This document shows, piece after piece, positions 26,121-34,548 of a stretch of 64,000 nt of DNA (position 1 is the first letter of the stretch; the number at the start of each line of letters is the position of its first letter). Under the pieces are notes generated by a model. The model had not been told where the DNA came from and did no database searches. It was given only the letters and a program-made list of their open reading frames with translations. The translations under genes were made by a program, and so were the position numbers. This stretch comes from Martinezella tropici (GTDB taxonomy: Bacteria; Pseudomonadota; Alphaproteobacteria; Rhizobiales; Rhizobiaceae), in contig NZ_QMKK01000054.1 of the NCBI RefSeq assembly GCF_003287875.1, positions 62,001-126,000 on the forward strand, in the 5' to 3' direction.

Positions 26121-28178
26121 ATGAACATCATGGCAAATCAGCCGCGCCGGCTTGAAAGCTATGTCGGGGGCACATGGGTCGCCGGCACGAAGGAAGGCGT
26201 GCCGCTGCTCGACGCATCGACCGGTACTCCCGTCGCGTCAATCGATTCCTCCGGCATCGATTTCAAGCAGATCTTGGCCTATGGCCGCGACAAGGGCGGA
26301 CCGGCGCTCAGGCGCATGTCCTTCCATGAGCGCGCCGCGATGCTGAAGGCGCTTGGGCAGGCCCTGCTTGAGAGGAAGGAAGAGTTCTACGCGCTTTCGA
26401 CGGCGACGGGTGCCACGCGTGCGGATAGCTGGATCGATATCGAAGGCGGCATCGGCACCCTGCTGTCCTATGCCTCCAAAGGCCGGCGCGAGCTGCCGAA
26501 TGCGCGCGTACTGCTCGATGGCGATGTGGAGCAGCTCTCCAAAGACCAGAGCTTTTCAGCCCAGCATATCCTAAGCCCGCTGCAGGGCGTCGCGATTCAC
26601 ATCAATGCCTACAATTTCCCCTGCTGGGGTATGCTGGAAAAACTCGCGCCGACCTTGCTTGCCGGCGTTCCCGCCATCGTGAAGCCGGCAAGCCAGACGG
26701 CCTATCTGACCGAACTCATGGTTCGCCGCATCATCGAAACCGGCCTGCTGCCGGAGGGGGCACTGCAGCTCGTCTGCGGCTCGGTCGGCGATCTCCTCGA
26801 TCATGTCGAAGGCCAGGATGTGGTGACCTTTACCGGTTCCGCCGCGACCGGCCAGCGCCTGAAGACGCACAAGGCGATCATCGCGAATTCCGTGCGTTTC
26901 ACCATGGAGGCAGACAGCCTCAATGCGGCCGTCCTCGGCCTCGATGCCGGCCCAGGCACCGAGGAGTTCGATCTCTTCGTCAAGGAAGTCGCACGCGAGA
27001 TGACGGTCAAGGCCGGTCAGAAGTGCACGGCCATCCGCCGCGTCATTGCGCCCCGGACTTACAGTGAAGCCCTCATTGTTGCTTTGAACGATCGTCTCGG
27101 TAAGACAGCCATCGGCAATCCGGCCGATGAGACGGTTCGTATGGGACCGCTCGCGAGCCTCGGTCAGCGCGAGGAAGTCCGCGCTCGCATTCGGGATCTC
27201 GCCAGCGATGCCGAGATTGTTGGCGGCGATCCCGATAATCCGAATGTCATGTTTGGCGATGCAAAGGCCGGCGCCTTCCTCAATCCGGTTCTGCTTTATT
27301 GTGACAAGCCGGGCTCGGCGCGTGCCATTCACGATGTCGAGGCCTTTGGTCCCGTCAGCACCGTCATGCCCTACGATACGGCGGAAGAGGCCGTCGATCT
27401 GGCGCGGCGCGGCAAGGGCAGCCTCGTCGCCTCCGTCTTCACCAACGATCCGCATTTCGCCGAGGAAGTGGTTCTAGGCCTTGCACCATTCCACGGTCGC
27501 GTGATGATCGGCAATCGCTTGAGCGCCAAGAGCTCCACCGGTCATGGTTCACCGTTGCCGGGCCTCGTTCACGGCGGTCCCGGGCGTGCCGGCGGTGGCG
27601 AGGAGCTCGGCGGCATCCGCGGCGTCAAGCATTACATGCAGCGGACCGCCGTGCAGGGCACGCCGACAATGCTTTCGGCCGTCATCGGGCGATGGGTTCC
27701 CGGCGCCGAGGTGCGTTCGGGCAGCGAGCATCCGTTCCGCAAATCACTTGACGAGCTGAAGATCGGCGATCAGCTCGTCACCACCACGCGCACGGTGACG
27801 CTTGACGATATCGAGCACTTCGCCCGTTTCACCGGCGACACGTTCTATGCTCATATGGACGAGGAGGCGGCCAAGGCCAATCCGTTCTTCGAGGGGCGTG
27901 TGGCGCATGGCTATCTTATCGTCTCTTTCGCGGCAGGCCTTTTCGTCGATCCGGCTCCAGGTCCGGTTCTTGCAAATTATGGGGTCGACAATCTCCGCTT
28001 CCTGACACCGGTCAATCCGGGTGATACGCTCCAGGTGCAGTTGACCTGCAAGGAAATCAATCCCCGCATCAATGCCGAGCATGGCGAGGTGCGCTGGGAT
28101 TGCAAGGTAATCAACCAGCTGGATGCCGTCGTCGCGCAATATGACGTTCTGACGATGGTGGCGAAAACGAGAGAGTGA
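26121..28178 (+). CDS. paaZ: PaaZ: oxepin-CoA hydrolase / 3-oxo-5,6-dehydrosuberyl-CoA semialdehyde dehydrogenase
   Basis: A 685-residue fusion. Residues 1-520 are an aldehyde dehydrogenase with catalytic E263 (TMEADSLNAAV) and nucleophile C302 (AGQKCTAIRR). Residues about 545-685 are a MaoC-like hotdog hydratase with FTGDTFYAHMDEEAA and NPFFEGRVAHGYL. In E. coli the MaoC part opens the oxepin ring and the dehydrogenase part oxidises the resulting semialdehyde. Both active sites look intact, so ring cleavage should run to 3-oxo-5,6-dehydrosuberyl-CoA. It is 12 bases after the diiron-like gene. Confidence 0.95.
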   Translation: MNIMANQPRRLESYVGGTWVAGTKEGVPLLDASTGTPVASIDSSGIDFKQILAYGRDKGGPALRRMSFHERAAMLKALGQALLERKEEFYALSTATGATRADSWIDIEGGIGTLLSYASKGRRELPNARVLLDGDVEQLSKDQSFSAQHILSPLQGVAIHINAYNFPCWGMLEKLAPTLLAGVPAIVKPASQTAYLTELMVRRIIETGLLPEGALQLVCGSVGDLLDHVEGQDVVTFTGSAATGQRLKTHKAIIANSVRFTMEADSLNAAVLGLDAGPGTEEFDLFVKEVAREMTVKAGQKCTAIRRVIAPRTYSEALIVALNDRLGKTAIGNPADETVRMGPLASLGQREEVRARIRDLASDAEIVGGDPDNPNVMFGDAKAGAFLNPVLLYCDKPGSARAIHDVEAFGPVSTVMPYDTAEEAVDLARRGKGSLVASVFTNDPHFAEEVVLGLAPFHGRVMIGNRLSAKSSTGHGSPLPGLVHGGPGRAGGGEELGGIRGVKHYMQRTAVQGTPTMLSAVIGRWVPGAEVRSGSEHPFRKSLDELKIGDQLVTTTRTVTLDDIEHFARFTGDTFYAHMDEEAAKANPFFEGRVAHGYLIVSFAAGLFVDPAPGPVLANYGVDNLRFLTPVNPGDTLQVQLTCKEINPRINAEHGEVRWDCKVINQLDAVVAQYDVLTMVAKTRE

Positions 28179-28182
28179 GCGC

Positions 28183-28701
28183 ATGACGACGACCGAGCAA
28201 GACCCGCATCGCCTGGAAATGACCGTACTGATGACGCCCGATATGGCGAATTTCAGCGGCAAAGTGCATGGCGGCGCCCTTCTGAACCTGCTCGATCGCG
28301 TCGCCTTCTCCTGTGCATCGCGCTATTCCAAGCAATATGCCGTGACGCTGTCGGTCGATCAGGTGCTGTTCAAGGAGCCGATCAATGTCGGCGAGCTCGT
28401 CACCTTCCGCGCCTCGATCAACGATACAGGCCGTACTTCCATGGAAGTCGGCATAAGGGTGGAAGCGGAGAATATTCGTTCCGGCCAGCGCCGCCACACC
28501 AACTCCTGTTATTTCACCATGGTTGCCGTCGACGAGGCCGGTCGTCCGGTTCGAGTACCCGAGCTGGTGCCGGTGACATCAGTCGATATCAGGCGACACA
28601 AGGCTGCCCAGCTCCGCCGCACCTTGCGCCGCGAGTTCGCGCAACGGATGGAAGCGGTGGCCGAAACCGGCCGCGATGTGGAAGGTTTGGGAGCCGACTG
28701 A
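28183..28701 (+). CDS. Hotdog-fold acyl-CoA thioesterase (YciA/BACH-like)
   Basis: A 172-residue hotdog thioesterase with the motif TPDMANFSGKVHGGALLNLLDRVAFSCASRY split over 22-50, including the conserved HGG and D. It also has DQVLFKEPINVGELVTF and an RRHTNSCYFTMVAVD strand. Such enzymes hydrolyse a wide range of acyl-CoAs and could free CoA from dead-end paa intermediates. It starts four bases after paaZ and ends one base before paaY, so it is clearly in the operon. It is separate from PaaI, which is on the minus strand. Confidence 0.88.
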   Translation: MTTTEQDPHRLEMTVLMTPDMANFSGKVHGGALLNLLDRVAFSCASRYSKQYAVTLSVDQVLFKEPINVGELVTFRASINDTGRTSMEVGIRVEAENIRSGQRRHTNSCYFTMVAVDEAGRPVRVPELVPVTSVDIRRHKAAQLRRTLRREFAQRMEAVAETGRDVEGLGAD

Positions 28702-29316
28702 ATGGCGCAGATCTATTCCTATGACGGCGTGATCCCGGTCATTGATCCCTTAGCCTTCGTGCATCCGGCCGCAACCGTCATCGGCGATGTCATCATCGGC
28801 CCGGCCTGTTATGTCGGGCCGGGCGCCGTGCTGCGGGGTGATTTCGGACGCATCGTGCTCGGGCGAGGCTCGAACGTGCAGGAGACCTGCGTCATCCATA
28901 GCTTCCCGAATCTGGAAGTTGTGATTGGCGAGGCGGGGCATATCGGCCACGGTGCGGTGCTGCATGGCTGCCGCATTGGCGCCAACGCCATGGTCGGCAT
29001 GAATGCCGTTATCATGGACGAAGCCGTCATCGGCGAAAACGCCATCGTCGCCGCCATGGCCTTCGTCAAGGCCGGCGCGGAAATTCAGGCAAACAGCCTG
29101 GCGGTCGGCTCACCGGCGCGTATCGTCCGCGAGCTGACTGCGGAAGAGATCGCGTGGAAGCGCCAGGGCACCGCCATCTACCAGCGCCTGGCGCTGGAGG
29201 CAAAAGAGAAGCTTGCGGCCGTCGAGCCGCTGACTGCACCGGAACCGGATCGCCGCCGCATCCGCGCGCCGGAATATGATCCGCTTATTCTTGAGCGGAT
29301 GAAGCTCGGCGACTGA
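28702..29316 (+). CDS. paaY: PaaY, gamma-carbonic-anhydrase-fold thioesterase
   Basis: A 204-residue left-handed beta-helix protein with hexapeptide repeats (residues about 15-140: AAVIGDVIIGPACYVGPGAV-type runs, GHIGHGAVLHGC, GANAMVGMNAVI). The closing helix (TAEEIAWKRQGTAIYQRLA) matches PaaY. PaaY removes CoA from toxic shunt products of the pathway. It abuts the preceding thioesterase gene exactly and is the last gene of the plus-strand operon. It faces the convergent paaR nine bases away. Confidence 0.93.
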   Translation: MAQIYSYDGVIPVIDPLAFVHPAATVIGDVIIGPACYVGPGAVLRGDFGRIVLGRGSNVQETCVIHSFPNLEVVIGEAGHIGHGAVLHGCRIGANAMVGMNAVIMDEAVIGENAIVAAMAFVKAGAEIQANSLAVGSPARIVRELTAEEIAWKRQGTAIYQRLALEAKEKLAAVEPLTAPEPDRRRIRAPEYDPLILERMKLGD

Positions 29317-29325
29317 GGCACGATA

Positions 29326-29922
29326 TCAACGAACGGCCTTGACCCCTTCCAGGATGAGGGTAGCGGCAATCTCGGCATATTCGTCGCGGCTGATCGGACC
29401 ATTCGGCCGGAACCACATATAGACCCAGTTCATCATGCCAAAGAGCGACATGGTGACCGGCATCAGCAACGGCCTGTTCTTGTTGAGGTCCGGGTTGAGG
29501 TCCTCGATGACGCTGGAAAAGCGCTTGACGATGCGTCTTTCGATCGTCCGCAATTCCGCCAGCTGTTCCTGCGATAGAGCATGCGTGCCGTTGAGCTGCA
29601 CCTTGTGCTCGTTGTCGGCGCCCTCATAGTTCTTCAGCACGGCTTTCACCAGCAGGCGCAGCCGCTCCTGTGGCGTCACGTCTATCCGGTCCGCTGCGTC
29701 GATCGCGCCTTCCAGCTCCGTCAGATGCGTTCGCACGATGTCGAAGATCAGCGCGTCCTTGCCGGGATAGTAGTGGTAGAGCAGGGCTTTCGAGACATTA
29801 CCGTGCGAAGCGATCATCGACATGGAGGCCTTCTCCATGCCTACCTCGGCGAAAACAGCCGCGGCACTTGCCAGGATGCCGCGCTGCTTTTCCTCGAAAT
29901 CAACTGCGCGCGTGCGTGCCAT
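29326..29922 (-). CDS. paaR: TetR-family regulator, PaaR-like
   Basis: A 198-residue TetR protein. The N-terminal helix-turn-helix (about 10-57) shows ILASAAAVFAEVGMEKASMSM and HGNVSKALLYHYYPGKDAL, followed by a TetR_C domain with VQLNGTHALSQEQLAELRTI. It lies between the two paa arms in the same direction as paaK. The recurring ACCGA(C/T)CGGTC operator at both paa promoters makes it their likely repressor; PaaR proteins in other bacteria respond to phenylacetyl-CoA. A small dyad GGTT-N6-AACC (29946-29959) upstream may be its own control site. Confidence 0.85.
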   Translation of the reverse strand: MARTRAVDFEEKQRGILASAAAVFAEVGMEKASMSMIASHGNVSKALLYHYYPGKDALIFDIVRTHLTELEGAIDAADRIDVTPQERLRLLVKAVLKNYEGADNEHKVQLNGTHALSQEQLAELRTIERRIVKRFSSVIEDLNPDLNKNRPLLMPVTMSLFGMMNWVYMWFRPNGPISRDEYAEIAATLILEGVKAVR

Positions 29923-30026
29923 GTGATCCTGCTCTGCTCATTTCCGGTTGATCTTAACCAAACCTCTCGGCCGATCCTCGCTATATACAATCAATTGCTT
30001 GTTACGCTATCCGACCAGCATTCCCA

Positions 30027-31337
30027 TCATTCTTTCGGACGGTTGTCCACGATGCGTTTGGCCTTGCCCTCCGAGCGCGCGACTCCGCCCGGCGTATGCA
30101 CGGTGACCTTCGTCGAGACACCGACCACGCTCTTGATGTGGTGGGCAAGCTCTCCTGCCGAAACGCTTCGCGCGGCTTCGTCCGCTGCCTCCAGCGTGCA
30201 TTCGACATGAACGGTCATGTCGTCCATGCGGCCGGAGCGTGTCAGTTCGATCTGGAAGTGCGGTGCAAGCCCGCGGCATTTGAGGATCTGCTCTTCGATC
30301 TGGGTCGGAAAGACGTTGACGCCGCGCAGGATCATCATGTCGTCGGAGCGGCCGGTTACCTTTTCCATGCGGCGCATGGACCGGGCGGCGCCAGGCAGCA
30401 GCCGCGTCAGGTCGCGCGTGCGATAGCGGATGATCGGCAGCCCTTCCTTGGTCAGTGTGGTGAGGACCAGCTCGCCGATCTCGCCGTCTGGCAATGCCGC
30501 GCCGGTGACCGGATCGATGATCTCTGGATAGAAATGATCTTCCCAGATGTGCAGCCCATCCTTGCTCTCGACGCATTCATTGGCAACACCCGGACCCATG
30601 ACCTCCGAGAGGCCGTAAATGTCGACGGCGTGCATGTCGAAGGCATGCTCGATTTCCTCGCGCATGGCATTGGTCCACGGCTCGGCCCCGAAGATGCCGA
30701 CGGCGAGCGAACTCTCTCTGGGGTCCAGGCCCTGGCGGCGGAATTCGTCGAGGATCGAGAGCATGTAGGAGGGCGTCACCATGATGACACGCGGCTTGAA
30801 ATCCTGTATCAGCGCGACCTGCCGTTCCGTCATGCCGCCCGACACCGGGACCACGGTGCAGCCAAGTTTCTCCGCGCCGTAATGCGCGCCGAGGCCGCCG
30901 GTGAACAGGCCATAGCCGTAGGCGATATGCACCAGATCGCCCGCCCGTCCACCGGAGGCGCGGATCGAGCGGGCAACGAGGCTCGCCCAGGTGTCGACGT
31001 CCCTGGCAGTGTAGCCGACGACCGTCGGCTTGCCCGTCGTACCGGAGGACGCGTGGATACGGGCAAGCCTTTCGCGCGGCACGGCGAACATGCCGAAAGG
31101 ATAGGTGTCGCGAAGATCCTTTTTGGTCGTGAAAGGAAATTTGGTGATATCAGACAAAGTCTTGAGATCGGAGGGATGCACGCCCAGCTCGTCGAAACGC
31201 TTGTTATAGAAGGGCGAGTTCTCATAGGCATGGGTGAGCGTCCATTTCGTGCGCTCGAGCTGCAGCGCGGAAATCTCGTCGCGGGAGGCGGTTTCGATTG
31301 CTTCAAGCTCACCTGCACGCGGCGAAAGGTTTTCCAT
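30027..31337 (-). CDS. paaK: Phenylacetate-CoA ligase PaaK
   Basis: A 436-residue AMP-forming ligase. It has the adenylate-enzyme phosphate motif HASSGTTGKPTVVGYT (about 98-113), then AYGYGLFTGGLGAHYGAEKLG and YGLSEVMGPGVA, with the C-terminal hinge RTRDLTRLLP and SDDMMILRGVNVFPTQIE. It activates phenylacetate to phenylacetyl-CoA, the entry step and the source of the inducer. The ATG at 31337 (MENLSPRAG) is chosen because GGAGGAG lies just upstream; an earlier start at 31352 would overlap that site. It is the third gene of the minus operon after paaG and paaI. Confidence 0.96.
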   Translation of the reverse strand: MENLSPRAGELEAIETASRDEISALQLERTKWTLTHAYENSPFYNKRFDELGVHPSDLKTLSDITKFPFTTKKDLRDTYPFGMFAVPRERLARIHASSGTTGKPTVVGYTARDVDTWASLVARSIRASGGRAGDLVHIAYGYGLFTGGLGAHYGAEKLGCTVVPVSGGMTERQVALIQDFKPRVIMVTPSYMLSILDEFRRQGLDPRESSLAVGIFGAEPWTNAMREEIEHAFDMHAVDIYGLSEVMGPGVANECVESKDGLHIWEDHFYPEIIDPVTGAALPDGEIGELVLTTLTKEGLPIIRYRTRDLTRLLPGAARSMRRMEKVTGRSDDMMILRGVNVFPTQIEEQILKCRGLAPHFQIELTRSGRMDDMTVHVECTLEAADEAARSVSAGELAHHIKSVVGVSTKVTVHTPGGVARSEGKAKRIVDNRPKE

Positions 31338-31379
31338 CGATATCTCCTCCAAAAAGCCGGCGCTGCCGGCGCGCGGAAC

Positions 31380-31823
31380 CTATTCCGGCAAAAGTGCGCC
31401 CTTGACCGTTCGCGAGTGGCCACGGAATTCCGCAATCTGCTCGCCCTTCTGATTGGTAATCGCGATATCGTAGATGCCGCCTCGTCCGCGCCGCGACACC
31501 TCCCGCGCCGCCGCCATCAGCCGGTCGCCCCTGAATGCCGGCGCGATGTAGGTCACGGAACAATGCTGAGCGACGGTGCGCTGATTGTAGGTGTTGCAGG
31601 CGAATGCGAAGGCGGAGTCGGCCAAAGTGAAGATGTAGCCGCCATGGCAGGTGCTATGGCCGTTCGTCATTGCCTCGGTGATCGTCATCGAAAGGCTCGC
31701 TTCGCCGGGGGCTACAGCAAGCAGTTCCATGCCGAGATGACGGCTGGCGTTGTCTTCGTCCCACATGGATCTTGCACAGGCTTCCGCCAGCGCCTGCGGC
31801 GAAAGGCTCTCTACCGTGCTCAT
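31380..31823 (-). CDS. paaI: Hydroxyphenylacetyl-CoA thioesterase PaaI
   Basis: A 147-residue hotdog thioesterase. The family pattern is clear: MTNGHSTCHGGYIFTLADSAFAFACNTY (spread over about 50-77) with the catalytic HGG and aspartate, then TYIAPAFRGDRLMAAARE. PaaI hydrolyses ring-hydroxylated phenylacetyl-CoAs that would block the pathway. It overlaps the paaG stop by four bases and precedes paaK by 42 bases, so the three form one operon. Confidence 0.94.
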   Translation of the reverse strand: MSTVESLSPQALAEACARSMWDEDNASRHLGMELLAVAPGEASLSMTITEAMTNGHSTCHGGYIFTLADSAFAFACNTYNQRTVAQHCSVTYIAPAFRGDRLMAAAREVSRRGRGGIYDIAITNQKGEQIAEFRGHSRTVKGALLPE

Positions 31824-32608
31824 TTTCCCCTGAACTCCGGCTTGCGCTTTTCGAGGAAGGCGCTGACGCCTTCGGCATAGTCGGCGCTGCGGCCTGCTTC
31901 GCGCTGAAGGTCGCGCTCAAGGTCGAGCTGCTGGTCCAGCGAATTCGTCGCTGCCGCCTGAATGGCGCGCTTCGTCAGGCCGAGGCCCTTGGTCGGACCG
32001 GCAGCGAGCCTGGTGGCAAGCGCCGTTGCCTCATCCATCAGCTTGTCATCGTCCACCACTCCCCAGATCAGGCCCCAGCCGGCGGCGGTTTCGGCATCGA
32101 GGGGTTCGGCCGTCAGCGCCAGTGCCTTGGCGCGTGCCTCGCCGATAAGCCGAGGCAAGTTCCAGGTGCCGCCGGAATCCGGCACCAGGCCGATCTTCGC
32201 AAAGGCCTGGATGAAGCGGGCCGAGCGGGCGGCAAGAGTGATGTCGCAGGCAAAGGCGATATTGGCACCGGCGCCGGCCGCTACCCCATTGACGGCGCAG
32301 ACAACCGGCTTTTCCAGGCTGCGGATGAGGCGCAGCAGCGGATTGTAGAAGGTCTCGATCGTATGGCCGAGATCGGGTGTGCCCTTGCGCGGGTCGCGAT
32401 CGCTGAGATCCTGGCCGGCGGAGAAGCCGCGGCCGGCTCCCGTCAGGAGAACCGCACGCACCTCCGCATCCTTGTGTGCACGCTCGAAACCGGCGCGCAG
32501 CGCCAGATGCATTTCCTCGTTGAAGGAATTGAGTTTGTCGGGTCGATTGAGCGTGAGGCTCAAAACGCCATCGGCCAGTGCCGACAGTACGGTGTCGGAA
32601 TCGGGCAT
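31820..32608 (-). CDS. paaG: 2-(1,2-epoxy-1,2-dihydrophenyl)acetyl-CoA isomerase PaaG
   Basis: A 262-residue crotonase-family protein. It matches PaaG closely: LTLNRPDKLNSFNEEMH near the N-terminus, LLTGAGRGFSAGQDLSDRD (oxyanion-hole region, about 55-75), VCAVNGVAAGAGANIAFACD, GLVPDSGGTWNLPRL with the catalytic aspartate, and the C-terminal GRSADYAEGVSAFLEKR. It isomerises the ring epoxide to oxepin-CoA. It is first in the minus operon; a PaaR-like operator overlaps its predicted promoter. The partner enzymes PaaF, PaaH and PaaJ are not in this window. Confidence 0.94.
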   Translation of the reverse strand: MPDSDTVLSALADGVLSLTLNRPDKLNSFNEEMHLALRAGFERAHKDAEVRAVLLTGAGRGFSAGQDLSDRDPRKGTPDLGHTIETFYNPLLRLIRSLEKPVVCAVNGVAAGAGANIAFACDITLAARSARFIQAFAKIGLVPDSGGTWNLPRLIGEARAKALALTAEPLDAETAAGWGLIWGVVDDDKLMDEATALATRLAAGPTKGLGLTKRAIQAAATNSLDQQLDLERDLQREAGRSADYAEGVSAFLEKRKPEFRGK

Positions 32609-32659
32609 GTTTCCTCCCCATCGCCTTTCCCATGGCGACCGACAAGAACTCTTGCATAA

Positions 32660-32676
32660 ACCGACCGGTCAGTCAA
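32660..32676 (-). promoter_or_regulatory. paaG promoter element with TetR-type operator
   Basis: On the minus strand a -35-like TTGACT (32676-32671) runs straight into ACTGACCGGTCGGT (32673-32660), an almost perfect 14-base dyad with one non-matching pair. The core matches the operator at 21417, so PaaR would repress both paa arms here by covering the -35/-10 spacer. No clear -10 hexamer was identified. Confidence 0.6.
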
Positions 32677-32879
32677 TTATGAAGGTGGCGATTGGAGGAG
32701 ACCAACAGTCACGCCCTGCACGAAAGAGCGATCGCTAGTGTCGGCATCGACAATCGGCTGGTCCCTCCGCATCTTCCTGATCTCGTCGACGAAGCGGGGG
32801 TCAGATTGTAACGAACTCCATTTCAGCCTAGTATCGGCTTGTGCCTTTTTGATGACTCTTGGGGGGGAGATCCTGCGGC

Positions 32880-33410
32880 ATGGCGAAGCTTGTGTTCGCT
32901 TTGAACCAGTCCCTGGACGGCTATGTCGACCACATGAAATTTGCGCCCGACCGGGTGCTCTTTCGTCATTTCATCGACGACGTGCGCGGTCTCGCCGGCA
33001 GCGTTTATGGTCGCCGCATGTACGAGGTCATGCGCTATTGGGACGAAGATCATTCCGAGTGGGATGAGGAGCGACGTGACTATGCGGCGGCGTGGCGAAG
33101 CCAGCCGAAATGGGTCGTGTCGCGCTCGCTGAAGTCCGTCGGACCGAACGCCACTCTTGTCGCGGATGATTTCGAGGCGACGATACGCGGACTGAAGGCG
33201 CGACTGGATGGAGACATTGAGGTTTCCGGGCCTGAGCTGGCTCGCAGTCTGACCGACCTCGGTCTTGTGGACGAATATCGGCTATATCTTCATCCCGTCG
33301 TGCTGGGTCGCGGCAAGCCATTCTTCGCCGGCCCGCGGCCGCCGCTCCGCCTGGTGGCAAGCGATCGCATTGGCGAAGACGTGATCAGGTTGACATACGT
33401 TCCCGTATAG
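32880..33410 (+). CDS. DHFR/RibD C-terminal domain-like protein
   Basis: A 176-residue single-domain protein of the bacterial DHFR-like (RibD_C, YyaP/YwjB) group. It begins MAKLVFALNQSLDGYVDHMKF, then has GSVYGRRMYEVM, PKWVVSRSL, and DIEVSGPELARSLTDLGLVDEYRLYLHPVVLGRGKPFF spread over the C-terminal half. These bind NADPH-type cofactors; their substrates are mostly unknown. GGGGGGAGATCC precedes the ATG at 32880. It has no operon partner and no clear link to the paa genes. The 270-base gap before it holds the paaG promoter and no gene I can support. Confidence 0.85.
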   Translation: MAKLVFALNQSLDGYVDHMKFAPDRVLFRHFIDDVRGLAGSVYGRRMYEVMRYWDEDHSEWDEERRDYAAAWRSQPKWVVSRSLKSVGPNATLVADDFEATIRGLKARLDGDIEVSGPELARSLTDLGLVDEYRLYLHPVVLGRGKPFFAGPRPPLRLVASDRIGEDVIRLTYVPV

Positions 33411-33513
33411 CTGCACGGCATAATAGCCCTTGGTTGCCGTGATCGTTCGCGGCTGCATGACCGGACGCGCAGGGGAAGTGTCCTACGAAGTGGGCAATCG
33501 TCCAGTATTGCTC

Positions 33514-33542
33514 TTTACAAATGACCGACGGTCAGTCATAAT
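33514..33542 (+). promoter_or_regulatory. Sigma70-like promoter with a TetR-type operator in its spacer
   Basis: TTTACA (33514-33519) and CATAAT (33537-33542) are 17 bases apart. The spacer holds TGACCGACGGTCA (33522-33534), a perfect dyad around one central base. This is a textbook repressor position. It precedes the two-paralogue operon that ends in its own TetR gene (34549-35148), so autoregulation is the simplest reading. The site resembles the paa operators. Confidence 0.65.
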
Positions 33543-33665
33543 GTTTACTCCTATCGGAATCCAAAGAGGGTCGAATGATTGTCCTTGTTCATGGGTTGGA
33601 AGCGCCGGCGCGGACCGGCGCGGACCGGCGCCTGTCCTTTCTCATTCGCTTAGGAGAGACCCGTC

Positions 33666-34109
33666 ATGATCCGTCACGATCTTAGCCAATGGCCGCTTGT
33701 GCTGTCGGCTGCCCGTGGTTCGATATCGCCCGAAGAACAGCTTGCTTTCCTCTCCGACTGGACGTCGTGGCTGGACCGTGGCGAACCCTTTTCGACCCTG
33801 CGCGTCCTGACGGATCTCGGCGCAACCAAGCACCCCGAAGGCGGTGCAACGGAAGCAAGGACCTGGTTTCAATCCAACGGCGGGCGGATCAAGCGGCTCG
33901 TGATTGGCATGGCGACCGTCGTGCCGATCGCTGCCGTGAAGGAGATGAGCTGGATGAACGCCGAAAGGCTGTATGACGTCCCCGCGCAGATCTTCGATGA
34001 GGTCAATGAAGCGACGATGTGGCTCGCCTCGGTCTCTGCGGCGCGCGGAAAGCCGGTGCACATGGGGCATGTGCTGCGGAGCCTGACCGATTTGTGTAGG
34101 CCGTCATGA
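33666..34109 (+). CDS. Uncharacterised small protein, SpoIIAA/STAS-like pattern (copy 1)
   Basis: A 147-residue soluble protein. Alternating predicted strands and helices include FSTLRVLTDLGA, GGRIKRLVIGMATVVPIAAVKEM (split around a conserved G-A-V run) and PAQIFDEVNEATMWLASV near the C-terminus. That overall pattern recalls single-domain STAS/SpoIIAA-like proteins, but this is inferred from pattern only. The next gene is a divergent paralogue sharing WPL...W near the start, the VVPAA-type strand and the IF...WL ending. It is first in an operon with that gene and a TetR regulator. Confidence 0.7.
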   Translation: MIRHDLSQWPLVLSAARGSISPEEQLAFLSDWTSWLDRGEPFSTLRVLTDLGATKHPEGGATEARTWFQSNGGRIKRLVIGMATVVPIAAVKEMSWMNAERLYDVPAQIFDEVNEATMWLASVSAARGKPVHMGHVLRSLTDLCRPS

Positions 34110-34534
34110 TGGTATTCGAAACGCTGCTCCCTGATTGCGACGAGACGCATTGGCCGCTGGCGATCCTGGTCGCGGAAGCAAGGCTGGACGCCGATGGGGT
34201 TAGATCGGGCCTCGACACAGTCGAGCGCTGGCTGGCGCAGGAAAAGCCGTTTGCGCTTCTGTTGATCTCGGCATACGAGCAGCCGCTCGTGAGCGATGCT
34301 GCCATACTGGCTATGGTGGCGCAGCGGATCGGGATTGCCCGCGAAGCCCTCCATCGGTTTCTTCTCGGCATTGCCGTCGTCGTTCCGGCGGCGACGGCTG
34401 ACGGCGTGCGGCAAAGTCTTGCTCGTCTTCCGCTTCATATGCCGCTAGAAATCTTCAACAAGGCTCCGCCTGCTGTGGAATGGCTATGCCGTTCCATTCT
34501 CGCGCCGGCGGGCCTTGCCATTGATAGCCTGTAG
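34106..34534 (+). CDS. Uncharacterised small protein, paralogue of the preceding gene (copy 2)
   Basis: A 142-residue protein overlapping the preceding stop by four bases (ATGA). Landmarks parallel to copy 1 are THWPLAILVAE, RWLAQEKPFALLLISAY, RFLLGIAVVVPAATADGV and PLEIFNKAPPAVEWL. Overall identity to copy 1 looks low, so they are probably old duplicates that now work as different subunits or sensors. No catalytic residues are recognised. A pairing into a heterodimer is possible but unproven. Confidence 0.7.
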   Translation: MMVFETLLPDCDETHWPLAILVAEARLDADGVRSGLDTVERWLAQEKPFALLLISAYEQPLVSDAAILAMVAQRIGIAREALHRFLLGIAVVVPAATADGVRQSLARLPLHMPLEIFNKAPPAVEWLCRSILAPAGLAIDSL

Positions 34535-34548
34535 ATGAGGAAAAATCC

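Noticed and set aside
30096..31880. 594-codon plus-strand open frame opposite paaK and paaI
   Set aside because: Shadow of two well-supported genes on the other strand; no domain pattern.
32609..32879. Short protein-like minus frame between paaG and the DHFR-like gene
   Set aside because: A few dozen codons look plausible but there is no start, ribosome site or recognisable family, and the region is needed for the paaG promoter.
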